A stretch of DNA of 64,000 nt from Ensifer adhaerens (GCF_000697965.2 NZ_CP015880.1:2108001-2172000); one strand, 5' to 3'. Shown: positions 35,628 through 45,132, counted from the first letter of the stretch. The notes: generated from the letters alone by a model not told the origin. A program made the numbers and translations.

Positions 35628-36260
35628 TTACGGCGTCTCATTTGCCAGATGCGCGGCATCCGCCAGGCAGACGACGGCGCGATTCCTGAAAAAATCATCC
35701 TCGCGCAGATGAGTGATGCTTCCGGATTTCGCCGGGAAGCTCAAGAAACCGGCGGCCTCGATCGGAACCTTCATCCAGGCCGCCATCACCAGCGTCAGCG
35801 TGAAACCGTGGGTAACGATGATCTGCGTCGGACAGGGCCTGGCGACGATGGCCTCGACGCAAGGGTAGACCCGAAGCGCCACGTCGCGGCGGGTTTCCGC
35901 GCCGTCGATACCGCAATCATGATCCAGCCGATTGTCGTCCGGCGCCGCGGTATAGCGCGCGTCGAGCCAGGCCTGCGGCCCGCCGCCGGCCACGCCATAG
36001 CTGATTTCGCGAAGAGCGGCGGTTTCCGTCACGGGCGCGGCAAGGCGCGCGGCGATCGCCGCCGCCGTTTCAGCGGTGCGCAAAAGGTCGGAGCTGAAGA
36101 TCTCGACCTGCCTCCCGCCGACAAGGGTCGCAAGACGCTCGGCCGTGGCCGCCGCATCCTTTCGGCCGCGCTCGCTCAGGCCGGTATCGTACCAGCCGCC
36201 CACCCTGCCCTCGACATGGTGGACGGATTGCGTGTGGGTGACGACGAAGAGTTCCTTCAT
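35628..36260 (-). CDS. Histidine-phosphatase-superfamily protein with an altered RHG motif
   Basis: A 210-residue phosphoglycerate-mutase-like protein. The nucleophile His is kept in VTHTQSVHH, but the canonical R-H-G-x-T has become T-H-T-Q-S. Later features are IFSSDLLRTAETAAAIA and the second His in VTHGFTLTLVM (about residue 155). The missing Arg would normally bind phosphate. It follows pdxJ by 11 bp on the same strand, so the two are probably co-transcribed. A role in vitamin B6 phosphate turnover is possible but not shown. Confidence 0.8.
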   Translation of the reverse strand: MKELFVVTHTQSVHHVEGRVGGWYDTGLSERGRKDAAATAERLATLVGGRQVEIFSSDLLRTAETAAAIAARLAAPVTETAALREISYGVAGGGPQAWLDARYTAAPDDNRLDHDCGIDGAETRRDVALRVYPCVEAIVARPCPTQIIVTHGFTLTLVMAAWMKVPIEAAGFLSFPAKSGSITHLREDDFFRNRAVVCLADAAHLANETP

Positions 36261-36271
36261 GCGAAGGCGCC

Positions 36272-37024
36272 TCAGACCTCCTGCCCGCAGGCGCGACGGA
36301 AGCGGCGCACGGTCTCGGCCATGCCGTATTCCAGCGCATCGGCGGTCAGGCCGTGGCCGATCGACACTTCGGCAAGGTTCGGAATGTGCCTGGCAAGCAG
36401 CGGCAGGTTGGCGACAGTCAGGTCGTGGCCGGCATTGACGTCGAGACCGAGCTCGGCCGCCAGCGCCGCCGTGCGGCCAAGCTCGCCGGCGATCTTCTCG
36501 GCCTTTTCCGGATCGTCATAGCAGCCGCCATAGGGGCCGGTGTAGAGTTCGATGCGGTCCGCACCCGTTTCCTTGGCGATGCGCAGCGCCTCCATGTCCT
36601 CGTCGCCATCGGCAAACAGCGAAACGCGAAAACCCTTCTTCTTCAGCCGGCCGACCACATGGCCGAGCAGATTGTGGTTCTTGCGGAAATCCCAGCCGTG
36701 GTCGGAGGTCGCCTGCGCCGGATCGTCGGGCACCAGCGTCACCTGTTCCGGCCGGTGCGCTTCGACGAGACCGAGAAACTCCTCGTTCGGGTAGCCTTCC
36801 ATGTTGAATTCCGTCTCCGGGAATGCGCCGTCGATCAGGTCGCGGATCGGCTGCAGGTCGGAAAAGCGGACATGGCGCTGATCCGGCCGGGGATGCACCG
36901 TCAGGCCGGCGGCGCCGGCTTCGAGCGCAATGCGCCCGAGTGCGGTGACGGAGGGCCAGGGTAGATCGCGCCGGTTGCGAAGCATTGCGACGGCATTCAG
37001 ATTCACGGACAGTTTTGCAGGCAT
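36272..37024 (-). CDS. pdxJ: Pyridoxine 5'-phosphate synthase
   Basis: A 250-residue TIM-barrel enzyme. It condenses 1-deoxy-D-xylulose 5-phosphate with 3-amino-1-hydroxyacetone 1-phosphate to make pyridoxine 5'-phosphate in the DXP-dependent B6 route. Matching segments include [16 protein letters not shown] at the N-terminus, [21 protein letters not shown], and [13 protein letters not shown]. The last block, [15 protein letters not shown], is typical. Start and length agree with the family. It lies in tandem with the histidine-phosphatase gene downstream. Confidence 0.95.
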   Translation of the reverse strand: MPAKLSVNLNAVAMLRNRRDLPWPSVTALGRIALEAGAAGLTVHPRPDQRHVRFSDLQPIRDLIDGAFPETEFNMEGYPNEEFLGLVEAHRPEQVTLVPDDPAQATSDHGWDFRKNHNLLGHVVGRLKKKGFRVSLFADGDEDMEALRIAKETGADRIELYTGPYGGCYDDPEKAEKIAGELGRTAALAAELGLDVNAGHDLTVANLPLLARHIPNLAEVSIGHGLTADALEYGMAETVRRFRRACGQEV

Positions 37025-37497
37025 GTCTGAACTTTCCAGAGGCGGGGCCGCTCACGGCCCGATGCGGGCAATGTGGATGCAATGTTCTACTGCATATTTA
37101 ACGAAAGCAGAAACGGTTTGAGGTCGGGATTATGCAGCAATTCCAAGGAGTACCAATGCAATATCCGCGTCAATGGCGCGCAGTGCGTTTGCCCGCCTTG
37201 TCTTGATCAAATCTTGACAATCGATCTCTCTAATATGCAGGAAAGCTGAATCACCGGAACGAAACCTTCGGGCCGCCGGCACGCCGGCACTGGGCGAGCG
37301 AGCACCGCTACGATCTGTCACAGGGATTGAGGACGCAATTTTTACGTTTATTTCAGAAAAAACTCAAATTTGGCGTCTATCACCCCTGACAACCACTTCT
37401 TTTGGCCTTAAATTTCCGAATCAGATCGAATGGCCCTGGCCTACGCCGCGATCGCCTTCATAGATTTTTAGATCACATGACCCTGGAGCAAGCACCG
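37025..37497. other. Intergenic region between pdxJ and the next gene
   Basis: No supported gene. A 16-codon frame with an aaggag site begins at 37156 (MQYPRQWRAVRLPALS) and could be a leader peptide or noise. AT-rich patches near 37340-37420 probably form the promoter of the gene at 37498. Confidence 0.45.
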
Positions 37498-38610
37498 ATG
37501 ACGACGGTCGAAAGACCCTGCGATGAGACGATACGGCGGACGCTCCGTCGCATCCTCGAAAGCAAGGCTTTCGCGCGCTCCGAGCGCTTGCGGGCGTTCC
37601 TCGCCTATGTCGTCGAAAAGGAGATGATCGGCGAAGGCCATCAGCTCAAGGGGTACTCGATCGCCATCGACGTCTTCGACCGGCCACAGGCCTTCAACGC
37701 CGACAGCGACCCGCTGGTGCGCGTGCATGCCGGCAAGCTGCGCAAGCTGCTCAAGGCCTTCTACGAGGGCGACGGCGCCGACGAGGATTGGCGCATTGCC
37801 ATTCCCAAGGGAACCTACGTTCCGGAATACCGCCACGCGCGGACGGAAGTGGCCGAAACTGCCGCCCCCGCGCCGCGTCAGCCGAAGCCGGCCAAGCGGC
37901 GCTTTGCCGGGCATCGCCCCGCCTGGCCGCCAGCCCCGCTCTCCTCGCCGCTCTCCGTTCTGAGCGTCCTGCCGCTGTTGCTCTTTGCACCGATGCCGTC
38001 GCAGGAAATGACGCTGGACCTCGACGCCCAGGCCAAGCTCTTCAACGCCCGCCACGCAACCGAGCGGGTGCTGCCCGCCGTTACCGTGAAGCTCAGCGGC
38101 GCCGAAAACAGCGATGCGAAGGCCTTCGCCACGGCGCTGCGGCTTGCCGCCCAGCGCCACAAGACGCTGGCGCGCGCCACCGATGGCGACACCGGCCGAC
38201 CGGTCTCGCGCAACTCAGCACTTTCCTTCACAGTCCAGGTGACCTGGTACGACGCACCGGCCCAGGGCATTCGCGTCACCCTCTCCCATGACGGCGAGAA
38301 CGTGCCGATGCGCCAGGACTTCATCACCTGGAAGCGGCTCGAGACCGAGCCTGACCTGCTTTTCGAGAGCATGTCGCTCGCCGCCGAACTGTTTTCGCTC
38401 GATGGCGAGATCTATAATCACGCCCGCGAAGAGCAGATCGAAAGCCCGCTGATGGGCTGCATGGCCGCCACCCAGCGCTATCGCAAGCACCTCACCCGCG
38501 ACACCTTCGAGACCGCCTGGTCCTGCCAGCAAAAACTCTCGCCGCTGCGCGGCGACGAGCCGCTGTTCATCCTCAGCGCCAACAGCCCGCTCAAGGTCAT
38601 CGGACACTGA
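37498..38610 (+). CDS. Protein with an adenylate-cyclase/TPR-type N-terminal domain
   Basis: About 370 residues from MTTVERPCDETIRRT (ribosome site ggag; an in-frame ATG at 37477 lacks one). Residues about 8-110 (LRRILESKAFARSERLRAFLAYVVEKE... VFDRPQAFNADSDPLVRVHAGKLRK ... PKGTYVPEY) match the N-terminal domain found before TPR or cyclase domains in rhizobial proteins. Then comes one hydrophobic segment (about 153-166, LLLFAPMP) and a domain of unknown function. No cyclase catalytic core is visible. Role unknown. Confidence 0.65.
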   Translation: MTTVERPCDETIRRTLRRILESKAFARSERLRAFLAYVVEKEMIGEGHQLKGYSIAIDVFDRPQAFNADSDPLVRVHAGKLRKLLKAFYEGDGADEDWRIAIPKGTYVPEYRHARTEVAETAAPAPRQPKPAKRRFAGHRPAWPPAPLSSPLSVLSVLPLLLFAPMPSQEMTLDLDAQAKLFNARHATERVLPAVTVKLSGAENSDAKAFATALRLAAQRHKTLARATDGDTGRPVSRNSALSFTVQVTWYDAPAQGIRVTLSHDGENVPMRQDFITWKRLETEPDLLFESMSLAAELFSLDGEIYNHAREEQIESPLMGCMAATQRYRKHLTRDTFETAWSCQQKLSPLRGDEPLFILSANSPLKVIGH

Positions 38611-39007
38611 GCCTGCCCGGCGGGGCGGGCAAAGGCCGGTCCGCATGAAGCGGCTGCGACCCCCGGTCCGCCACATTCGCCTGCCATACTGGGACTGGTC
38701 ATATTAGCGATTCGCGTATACGGTACACGCATGCGTTGGGAATGGGTGCCTGGGTGCTCGTCAGGCAAGCATCGATGTCCTGAGTAAACCGTGCCTTGCG
38801 CGCGGAGGTGCCCCAACCGAGCAGCAGGTATTGTCGTTGACGATCAACGAGTGCCTCACCGCGCGGATCCGTCCGCACCTTTGAGACCCGACGATCGCCA
38901 CCGCTTCCGGACGCGGATTGCGCGCGCCCCTGGGTCGGTCTCGATTCAGGAAATTGCAGAAACAGCGCGTCGAAAGACGCGCAGGCTGTAGACCGGGGAC
39001 CTTCGAC
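38611..39007. other. Intergenic region before the MerR-type gene
   Basis: No gene seen. It holds an inverted repeat tcgttga-cga-tcaacga at 38834-38850 and, near 38614-38631, a small GC hairpin (arms tgcccg/cgggca) after the preceding stop. The first may be an operator for the MerR-LuxR gene. Confidence 0.45.
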
Positions 39008-39682
39008 ATGCCGCGAGACCACTGGAAATTCGAGGGCGTGCTGGCCGCGCCCGATCGTGTCGGCTTTCTGCCCGACCTGCCGCTTCCCCACCACGACCCC
39101 ACGACGCCGCTGGCGATCGCCGACATGGCCGACGCTTTCGGCGTCACCCATCGCACGCTGCACTTCTACGAGGAAAAGGGGCTCCTGACCGCCGCCCGCA
39201 TGGGGCCGATGCGGGTCTACAACGAAGATCACATTCGCCGCATGGCCGTCATCAACGCCTGCCGCGAGATCGACATGCCGATCTCGACCATCCTGGAACT
39301 GCTGACCGGACTTGCGGGCACCGAGGAGCAGGCCGAAGCCGACAAGCTGTTTCGCGACGCCCTGCTGGCCCGACGGCGTGAGCTTGCCGCCCAGCAGGCA
39401 AACCTGCGCCGGCAGATGCAGCGCATCACCGAGCTGCTCGAAACCACCGACGGAGGCGAAGCCACCGATGAGGACGGCCATGTCCATCTCTCGCCGATCG
39501 AAAGCGAGTGCCTGACCTTCATGGCCGACGGCTATCCGGCGGCGCGCATCGCCGGCCTGATGGACATGGACGTGGCAGCAGCGCTTACCCTTGAAGCCGG
39601 CATCATCCGCAAGTTCGGCGCTAACAACCGCTTCCAGGCGATCGCCAAGGCGGTGCTTTCAGGCATGATCTCGCCGGAATAG
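39008..39682 (+). CDS. Hybrid regulator: MerR-type N-domain plus LuxR/GerE-like C-domain
   Basis: About 224 residues. The N-terminal third has a MerR helix-turn-helix and wing (IADMADAFGVTHRTLHFYEEKGLLTAARMGPMRVYNEDH). A long helix follows (AEADKLFRDALLARRRELAAQQANLRRQMQR). The C-terminal 65 residues read as a LuxR/GerE-like helix-turn-helix (LSPIESECLTFMADGYPAARIAGLMDMDVAAALTLEAGIIRKFGANNRFQAIAKAV). Two DNA-binding units in one chain are unusual. The function is unknown. Confidence 0.75.
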   Translation: MPRDHWKFEGVLAAPDRVGFLPDLPLPHHDPTTPLAIADMADAFGVTHRTLHFYEEKGLLTAARMGPMRVYNEDHIRRMAVINACREIDMPISTILELLTGLAGTEEQAEADKLFRDALLARRRELAAQQANLRRQMQRITELLETTDGGEATDEDGHVHLSPIESECLTFMADGYPAARIAGLMDMDVAAALTLEAGIIRKFGANNRFQAIAKAVLSGMISPE

Positions 39683-39936
39683 CGAGGACACGGCAGCCTC
39701 CCCCGATGCCTTGCCGTCCGCATCCTCGTGCGTGAAGAGGACGAGGTCGCGTTGCGCCTCGCCTCGGTCACGACGCTCTCCTGCAGCCCCCTGCCCGCAG
39801 GCCTGCCACAGTAAGGCGCGCCGAACAGTTTGCAGGTCCACGCGGCACAATTCTCTTGAACGGCAGACATTGCGGTGTCGCCATTATCCCGCACGTGTTA
39901 CGAGGGCGCCTGAACAAATACGGACGAGAGACCCCG

Positions 39937-40611
39937 ATGCTTCCCTGGATAGAGCTGGACCGCGCAACCATTCCCGGTGACGGCGACGAGCTGCGCCTGA
40001 AGCAGCGCGGGCAGGAATTCTCGATCATGCTCGGCTCGAACGAGCTGATGAACAGCCGGTTGAGCGGCTCGGAAGAAGCGCTGGCGACGCTCGCCCATGA
40101 GCGCATCGCCGGCGGCAAGAACCTGAGCATGCTGATCGGCGGCCTGGGCATGGGCTTTACCTTGCGCGCGGCCCTTGCCGTGCTGCCAGGCGATGCCCGC
40201 GTGACCGTCGCCGAACTGGTTCCGGCCGTCGTCGACTGGGCTCGCGGCCCCATGGCCGAGCTGCACAAGGGCACGCTCGACGATCCCCGCGTCGATATCC
40301 ATGTCGGCGATGTCGGCGCACTGATCCGCTCGAAGAAGGCCGCCTACGACGCCATCCTGCTCGATGTCGACAATGGCCCGGATGGCCTGACGCGCCCCTC
40401 CAACGACAGCCTCTACAGCCACACCGGCCTTCGCGCCGCGCAAGCCGCCCTTCGGGCTGGCGGCGTGCTTTCCGTCTGGTCGTCGGCACCCGACAGCGCC
40501 TTCACCCGCCGCCTGCGCGAAGTCGGCTTTGCCGCCGACGAGGTGAACGTGCGCGCCAACGGCAAACGCGGCGGCGCCCGCCATATGATTTGGATGGCAA
40601 CGAAGCGGTAA
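39937..40611 (+). CDS. Spermidine-synthase-like Rossmann protein
   Basis: A 224-residue protein. The segment LSMLIGGLGMGFTLRAALAVLPGDARVTVAELVPAVVDW matches the nucleotide-binding core of spermidine-synthase/spermine-synthase-like methyltransferase folds, and DAILLDVDNGPDGLT is the second motif. It lacks the N-terminal beta-domain of true SpeE. It is better called a SAM-type or SpeE-like protein of unknown substrate. It converges on the VOC gene downstream. Confidence 0.75.
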   Translation: MLPWIELDRATIPGDGDELRLKQRGQEFSIMLGSNELMNSRLSGSEEALATLAHERIAGGKNLSMLIGGLGMGFTLRAALAVLPGDARVTVAELVPAVVDWARGPMAELHKGTLDDPRVDIHVGDVGALIRSKKAAYDAILLDVDNGPDGLTRPSNDSLYSHTGLRAAQAALRAGGVLSVWSSAPDSAFTRRLREVGFAADEVNVRANGKRGGARHMIWMATKR

Positions 40612-40631
40612 CAGCTCAAGACGGCTGCACC

Positions 40632-40991
40632 TCAGATCTTGCGGAAGGCGCGGCTCGATATCGAGATCGGATTGCCTGATGGGTCCTTCGCATTGGCGAA
40701 CTGATAGCCATCGGCCTGATGGATGGCCCCGAATACCAGCCCTTCCTGAGCGCACCCTCGGCTGAAGGCTTCGACATCCCTGACATCGAACACTAGCTTG
40801 ATGAGGGATTGGCCTTTCCGCGCGCCCTTGGCGGTCGGATGGACCATCAGGCTGGCGCCACCGTCTTGCGGGATCAGCTCGACGATACGGTCGCCCGCCT
40901 CGCGCGATGCCTGGAAGCCGAAGTGTTTTTCGTAGAAGCGAACCGTCGCTTCCACGTCATGGGCGTAGAGAATGATCCTGTTGATCGGCAC
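40632..40991 (-). CDS. VOC/glyoxalase-family protein
   Basis: A 119-residue protein from a GTG at 40991 with ribosome site ggaaggg. MPINRIILYAHDVEATVRFYEKHFGFQ, then GGASLMVHPTAKGARKGQSLIKLVFDV and the tail NAKDPSGNPISISSRAF form one VOC module. It follows the helicase gene by 26 bp on the same strand. The substrate is unknown. Confidence 0.82.
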   Translation of the reverse strand: MPINRIILYAHDVEATVRFYEKHFGFQASREAGDRIVELIPQDGGASLMVHPTAKGARKGQSLIKLVFDVRDVEAFSRGCAQEGLVFGAIHQADGYQFANAKDPSGNPISISSRAFRKI

Positions 40992-41017
40992 GTCCGCATC
41001 CCTTCCGGCAGTGCGGT

Positions 41018-42145
41018 CTAGCGAACGATGGTCAGCCGCTCCGCAGCGCGAGTGATCGCGGTATAGAGCCAGCGCTCGCGGGTATCGCGGAAGGCCCAGC
41101 TTTCGTCGAACAGCACGACATTGTTCCACTGCGAGCCCTGCGCCTTGTGCACCGTCAGCGCGTAGCCGTAGTCGAACTCGTCGTAGCGCTTGCGCGTCGT
41201 CCAGGGGATCTCGCCCTCGACATCCTCGAAGGCCGCCTTCAACAGCTTGATCTTGGCGGCACCGCGATCCATGTCGTCGTCTTCGGGCCGGATCATCAGG
41301 TTGATCCCCGGCTTCACCGTCTCCTTCGAAGAACTCATCACCTGCCACAGCGAGCCGTTGAGCAGGCCCTTGGCCGGATCGTTCCTCAGGCACACGAGCT
41401 TGTCGCCCGATTGCGGATACTCGCTGGTAAAGCCTTTCAGTTCGCGCAGACGCTGGTTGTAGCGCCGGCGGGTCTTGTTGGTGCCGACCAGCACCTGGTC
41501 GGCCTCGAGCACCAGTTCCTGGTTCACCTGAGAGCGACCGATCACATGCGTCGTGCCATAGTCGCCATGCATGATTTCCTTGCCTTCGCGCACCTGCATG
41601 GCGAGCTGGATGATCGGATTGTCGCGCGCCTGGCGGTGAATGTCCGTCAGCAGGTAGTCCGGCTCTTGATTGGTGAAATAGCCGCCGCCCGTAACCGGCG
41701 GCAGCTGGCCGGGGTCGCCAAGCACCAGGATCGGCGTGCCGAAGCTCATCAGGTCCTTGCCGAGTGCCTCGTCCACCATCGAGCATTCGTCGACGATGAT
41801 CAGCGCCGCCTTGGCGACCGGGCTCTGGCGGTTGATCGCAAACATCGGCGCGATCGAGGTCTTGCCGGTTTCCTCGTCGGAAACCTCCTCTTCGCCGCGC
41901 GGCCGGTAGATCAGCGAGTGAATGGTCTTGGCGTTGCTCGCGCCCTTGGAGCGCAGCACCTGCGCCGCCTTGCCGGTAAAGGCGGCAAACAGCACGTCGC
42001 CATCGACATGCTCGGCAAAATGCCGGGCCAGCGTCGTCTTGCCGGTACCGGCATAGCCGAACAGCCTAAAGAGCGGCGAGCGGCCCTCTTTCAGCCATTG
42101 CGAAACGGCCTTCAGGGCCTCGTCCTGTTGCGGTGCGAATTGCAT
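41018..42145 (-). CDS. RecD-like superfamily 1 DNA helicase
   Basis: A 375-residue helicase. Walker A is LFGYAGTGKTTLARHF (about residues 28-43), motif II is LIIVDECSMVDE, motif III LGDPGQLPPV, and the C-terminal motif VHKAQGSQWNNVVLFDES with ITRAAERLTIV. The size fits the short RecD2/AddA-like 'ATP-dependent RecD-like helicase' group in rhizobia, which may act in recombination or phage defence. No partner nuclease is adjacent. Confidence 0.9.
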   Translation of the reverse strand: MQFAPQQDEALKAVSQWLKEGRSPLFRLFGYAGTGKTTLARHFAEHVDGDVLFAAFTGKAAQVLRSKGASNAKTIHSLIYRPRGEEEVSDEETGKTSIAPMFAINRQSPVAKAALIIVDECSMVDEALGKDLMSFGTPILVLGDPGQLPPVTGGGYFTNQEPDYLLTDIHRQARDNPIIQLAMQVREGKEIMHGDYGTTHVIGRSQVNQELVLEADQVLVGTNKTRRRYNQRLRELKGFTSEYPQSGDKLVCLRNDPAKGLLNGSLWQVMSSSKETVKPGINLMIRPEDDDMDRGAAKIKLLKAAFEDVEGEIPWTTRKRYDEFDYGYALTVHKAQGSQWNNVVLFDESWAFRDTRERWLYTAITRAAERLTIVR

Positions 42146-42548
42146 GAGGTTGAGTGTCAGGATTCGGGCCGCACACGCAAGCCCGGAATTGCGGCCCCAC
42201 CGGAGGACCAGGAGCCGCCAGCTTCGCGAGCGTCACCGCCGTGCGCAAAATTACCCCGTAAAATCAAGGCCGCGCCTCGTCACCGCTCCTTCCGGCGCGG
42301 CTTACGCCCGGCCGAATCTGTTCACGTTTTTTTCTCATTTCGCCTCCTGCCCGCACGGTGCTCGCATTGCCCGCTGGCAATCCTGTGGCACTTTCTTGCT
42401 CTGCCCCTTGAACGCAACGCCGCATTGTTGCTAACGAGCGTGACGTGATGGCGCCCGCGCTTCTGCTGGCGAAGACCATCGCTCAAAGCCCGTCAAGGCC
42501 GGCCCCGGTGGCCGTTCCCGCCTTTCCGGGTCATGCCGGAGAGTGCCC
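42146..42548. other. Intergenic region between the helicase and the AbrB-type gene
   Basis: No gene. Short hairpin-like patches, e.g. ttgcccgctggcaa near 42376-42389, and an AT patch cacgtttttttctcat near 42322-42337. It holds the divergent promoters of the helicase and the AbrB gene. Confidence 0.5.
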
Positions 42549-43637
42549 GTGAAAACCGACAAGCCAGCTGCGCCGCCCACCCCGGACAAGGTCGGCATCG
42601 GACGGTTCGCGCCCTGGCTGCAATGGAGCCTGCTGCTTGCGGTCTCCATCGTCCTTGCCTCGTTTTTCGAATTCATCGGCCTTCCGGCCGGGCTGCTCAT
42701 GGGCCCGATGCTGGCCGCCGTGCTCGTCGGCATGAACGGCGGCACGATACGCCTGCCGCGCCAGCTGTTCTTCTGCGTGCAGTTCATCCTGGCAATGATG
42801 ATTGCCGGTGCCATGACGCCGGGCATGCTCGCCACCTTCTCCGGCAACTGGCCGCTGTTTCTCGCCGTCATCCTCTCGGTCATCGCCGTCAGCACGCTCT
42901 GCGGCTGGGTCATCACCCGCATGCGCATCCTGCCGGGCACAACCGCGATCTGGGGATCGTCGGCAGGCGCCGCCTCGACCATGCTGCTGATGGCTGACGC
43001 CTATGGGGCCGATGCACGCCTCGTCGCCTTCATGCAGTATCTGCGCGTGATCTTCGTCGCCAGCACCGCGACCGTGGTTGCGCATATGTGGGTCACCGGC
43101 GCCGAAGCCGAGCAGACCACCCACTGGTTCGCACCGATCGACGGCCTGCTTTTCCTCGAGACAATCGCCGTCGGCCTTGGCGCAGCGCTCGCCGGCCGCT
43201 TCCTGCGCGTGCCCGCCGGTGCCTTCCTGCTGCCCTTCCTTCTCGGCGCCGTGCTGAACGTCTCAGGCGTGATGACCACCGCGCTGCCGCAATGGCTGCT
43301 GGCGATCTGTTTTGCCATGCTCGGCTGGAACATCGGCCTCGGCTTCACCCGCCAGATCCTCATCCATGCCCGCCGCGCGCTGGTGCCGACGATCATCTCG
43401 ATCGTCGTGCTGATCTCGTTCTCCGGCCTGCTTGCCCTGCTTTTGATCAAGGTGGTCGGCATCGATCCGCTGACCGCCTATCTCGCCACCAGCCCCGGCG
43501 GCCTCGACTCGATCGCCGTCATTGCCGCCTCGAGCAATGTCGACCTCTCCTTCGTCATGGCCCTGCAGACAGCCCGCCTGCTGATCATCACCATGATCGG
43601 GCCGGCGCTCGCCCGCTTCGTCGCCGACCGGGCTTGA
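42549..43637 (+). CDS. AbrB-family (ammonia-monooxygenase-like) membrane protein
   Basis: About 362 residues from the GTG at 42549 (ribosome site ggagag), with 10 predicted membrane helices. The repeated halves each carry AGLLMGPMLAAVLVG-like and AGAFLLPFLLGAVLNVSG-like segments, plus GTTAIWGSSAGAASTML and TSPGGLDSIAVIAASS, typical of the AbrB/DUF membrane-regulator family. The name comes from a misannotated ammonia monooxygenase; the real role is unclear, possibly small-molecule transport. It is followed by an unknown gene 46 bp downstream. Confidence 0.8.
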   Translation: MKTDKPAAPPTPDKVGIGRFAPWLQWSLLLAVSIVLASFFEFIGLPAGLLMGPMLAAVLVGMNGGTIRLPRQLFFCVQFILAMMIAGAMTPGMLATFSGNWPLFLAVILSVIAVSTLCGWVITRMRILPGTTAIWGSSAGAASTMLLMADAYGADARLVAFMQYLRVIFVASTATVVAHMWVTGAEAEQTTHWFAPIDGLLFLETIAVGLGAALAGRFLRVPAGAFLLPFLLGAVLNVSGVMTTALPQWLLAICFAMLGWNIGLGFTRQILIHARRALVPTIISIVVLISFSGLLALLLIKVVGIDPLTAYLATSPGGLDSIAVIAASSNVDLSFVMALQTARLLIITMIGPALARFVADRA

Positions 43638-43683
43638 CGATGTTGGCCCGGCACGTTTCCAATGCGCTGCCGGGAGAACACTC

Positions 43684-44106
43684 GTGAAGACGCTCAGAAT
43701 CTATGGACCTCCGGAAGCCGCGCTTCCCTTCGACCTGCGCGACATCCTGCAGCGCCTCGCACCCCGCTCGCTGAGAGCGTCGTGGAGAGTTTCCGCCGTC
43801 GACGCAGGTTATCAATGGTTCGATGCCACCGGCCCCGGCGGCGACGTTCTGGAGAGTTGGGCCCAGTCCGGGAGCATGATCGAGGGCCGGCACCTGGCCG
43901 CCGCTGTGCAAGACGTTCTCCAGATCATCTGGGGAGAGTTTACCGGTTTCCTGCCCGGCACCCCGAACAGCCCCTGGATCGTCATTCGCGCCATCGACAG
44001 CACGTTTTACGAAATCACCACGGACGACGAGACGGTTCTGCAACGGGTGGAGACCGGTTTCCAGGGCGCTCGCCGTTCTGATGCCCCGTGGAAACCGGCC
44101 GACTAG
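43684..44106 (+). CDS. Hypothetical protein, 140 aa
   Basis: GTG start at 43684 with gggagaa site. The product MKTLRIYGPPEAALPFDLRDILQRLAPRSL... is soluble and mixed alpha/beta, with no signal peptide or recognisable motif. The C-terminus includes PWIVIRAIDSTFYEITTDDETVL. The frame is well used and has its own ribosome site, so I keep it as a gene. It may be co-transcribed with the AbrB gene. Confidence 0.6.
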   Translation: MKTLRIYGPPEAALPFDLRDILQRLAPRSLRASWRVSAVDAGYQWFDATGPGGDVLESWAQSGSMIEGRHLAAAVQDVLQIIWGEFTGFLPGTPNSPWIVIRAIDSTFYEITTDDETVLQRVETGFQGARRSDAPWKPAD

Positions 44107-44144
44107 CACCATCGGCTGCTCCCTCACGAAAGCGTCTGCAATCC

Positions 44145-45035
44145 TCAGGCGCTTTCCGCCAATCGCGCAGCGAAGCGCGCCATCACGGTGGAGACCGCCT
44201 CCTTGGTGAGCCGCACGCGCGGCAGTTCGGCCGATTGTTCATGGACCAGCAACCAGAGATCCGGGGCCAATGGCGGCGCCTCCGGCAGCAGCGGAGTGAA
44301 GCCTGCCGCCTCGGCCGCAAAGGCCGGAAGCACGGCAAAGCCGAGCCCGTTTTTCACCGCCGCCATCTGCGCGCCGAGCGAGGAGAAGCGCATCGCCGGC
44401 TGCAGGCCGGGGCATAGGGTTTCCAGCCAGGCGACCATAATCAGGTAGCTCAGCTCCTCGCTCCAGCCGATCAGCCGGTGGCGGTAGAGGTCGGCAGGTG
44501 CGCTCGGCATGCCGTGACGCGCGATGTAGCCAGGCATCGCATAAAGGCCGAAGGCGAGTTGGCCGAGCCTGCGCTGGCGATAGTTGCCCTGCTGCGGCCG
44601 CACCAGGCGCAGAACGATGTCGGCCTCTTCGCCGGCAAGCCGCACCGGGCGCACGCTCGAATGCATCTCCAGGCGGATTTCCGGATGCTCCAGCAGGAAA
44701 CCGGCGAGGCCCGGCAACAGGACCTCCTGCCCCAACAGTTCAGGCACGTCGATGCGCACCGGGCCGGCAAGGTCGTTGTCCTTCTCCCGCGCCGTCCGCT
44801 CGAAGACCCGCATCTGCGCCTCGGCCCGTTCGGCCGGCGCCAAAAGCGCCTCGCCCGCCGGCGTCAGGTCGTAACCGTCGCGGTGCGGCCGGAAAAGCCT
44901 GACCTGCAACGCCGCCTCCAGCACCTCGATCCGGCGTGACACGGTCGATGCGCTGACACCAAGCCTGACGGAGGCCGCAGTCAGCGAGCGCGCATTGGCA
45001 ACGGCAAGAAAGAATTTGAGATCGTTCCAGTCCAT
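44145..45035 (-). CDS. LysR-family transcriptional regulator
   Basis: A 296-residue protein from MDWNDLKFFL (45035, ggaaag ribosome site; an ATG at 45047 adds four residues). The helix-turn-helix is SLTAASVRLGVSASTVSRRIEVLE. An effector domain follows. It is divergent from a quinone oxidoreductase at 45133, and a perfect palindrome lies in the 97-bp gap. Control of that reductase is likely. Confidence 0.88.
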   Translation of the reverse strand: MDWNDLKFFLAVANARSLTAASVRLGVSASTVSRRIEVLEAALQVRLFRPHRDGYDLTPAGEALLAPAERAEAQMRVFERTAREKDNDLAGPVRIDVPELLGQEVLLPGLAGFLLEHPEIRLEMHSSVRPVRLAGEEADIVLRLVRPQQGNYRQRRLGQLAFGLYAMPGYIARHGMPSAPADLYRHRLIGWSEELSYLIMVAWLETLCPGLQPAMRFSSLGAQMAAVKNGLGFAVLPAFAAEAAGFTPLLPEAPPLAPDLWLLVHEQSAELPRVRLTKEAVSTVMARFAARLAESA

Positions 45036-45040
45036 ATTGC

Positions 45041-45056
45041 TTTCCATTTTTGGAAA
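45041..45056. promoter_or_regulatory. LysR operator candidate
   Basis: Perfect inverted repeat tttcca-tttt-tggaaa. It overlaps the LysR gene's ribosome site, as expected of an autoregulatory site, and lies 77 bp from the divergent quinone reductase gene. Confidence 0.6.
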
Positions 45057-45132
45057 TCAGAATTGCGGAATGGTTTCTCGACCGAAGCCAGGAAATCAAG
45101 CAGTTTCTTCTGAAATCCGGAGAGAAACCAGC

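Noticed and set aside
34893..36521. 542-codon plus-strand frame covering MFS and phosphatase genes.
   Set aside because: It runs through two recognised minus-strand genes and shows no domain.
41018..42145. RecD-like helicase as part of a phage-defence island.
   Set aside because: No nuclease, methylase or other defence gene lies nearby; neighbours are ordinary metabolic genes.
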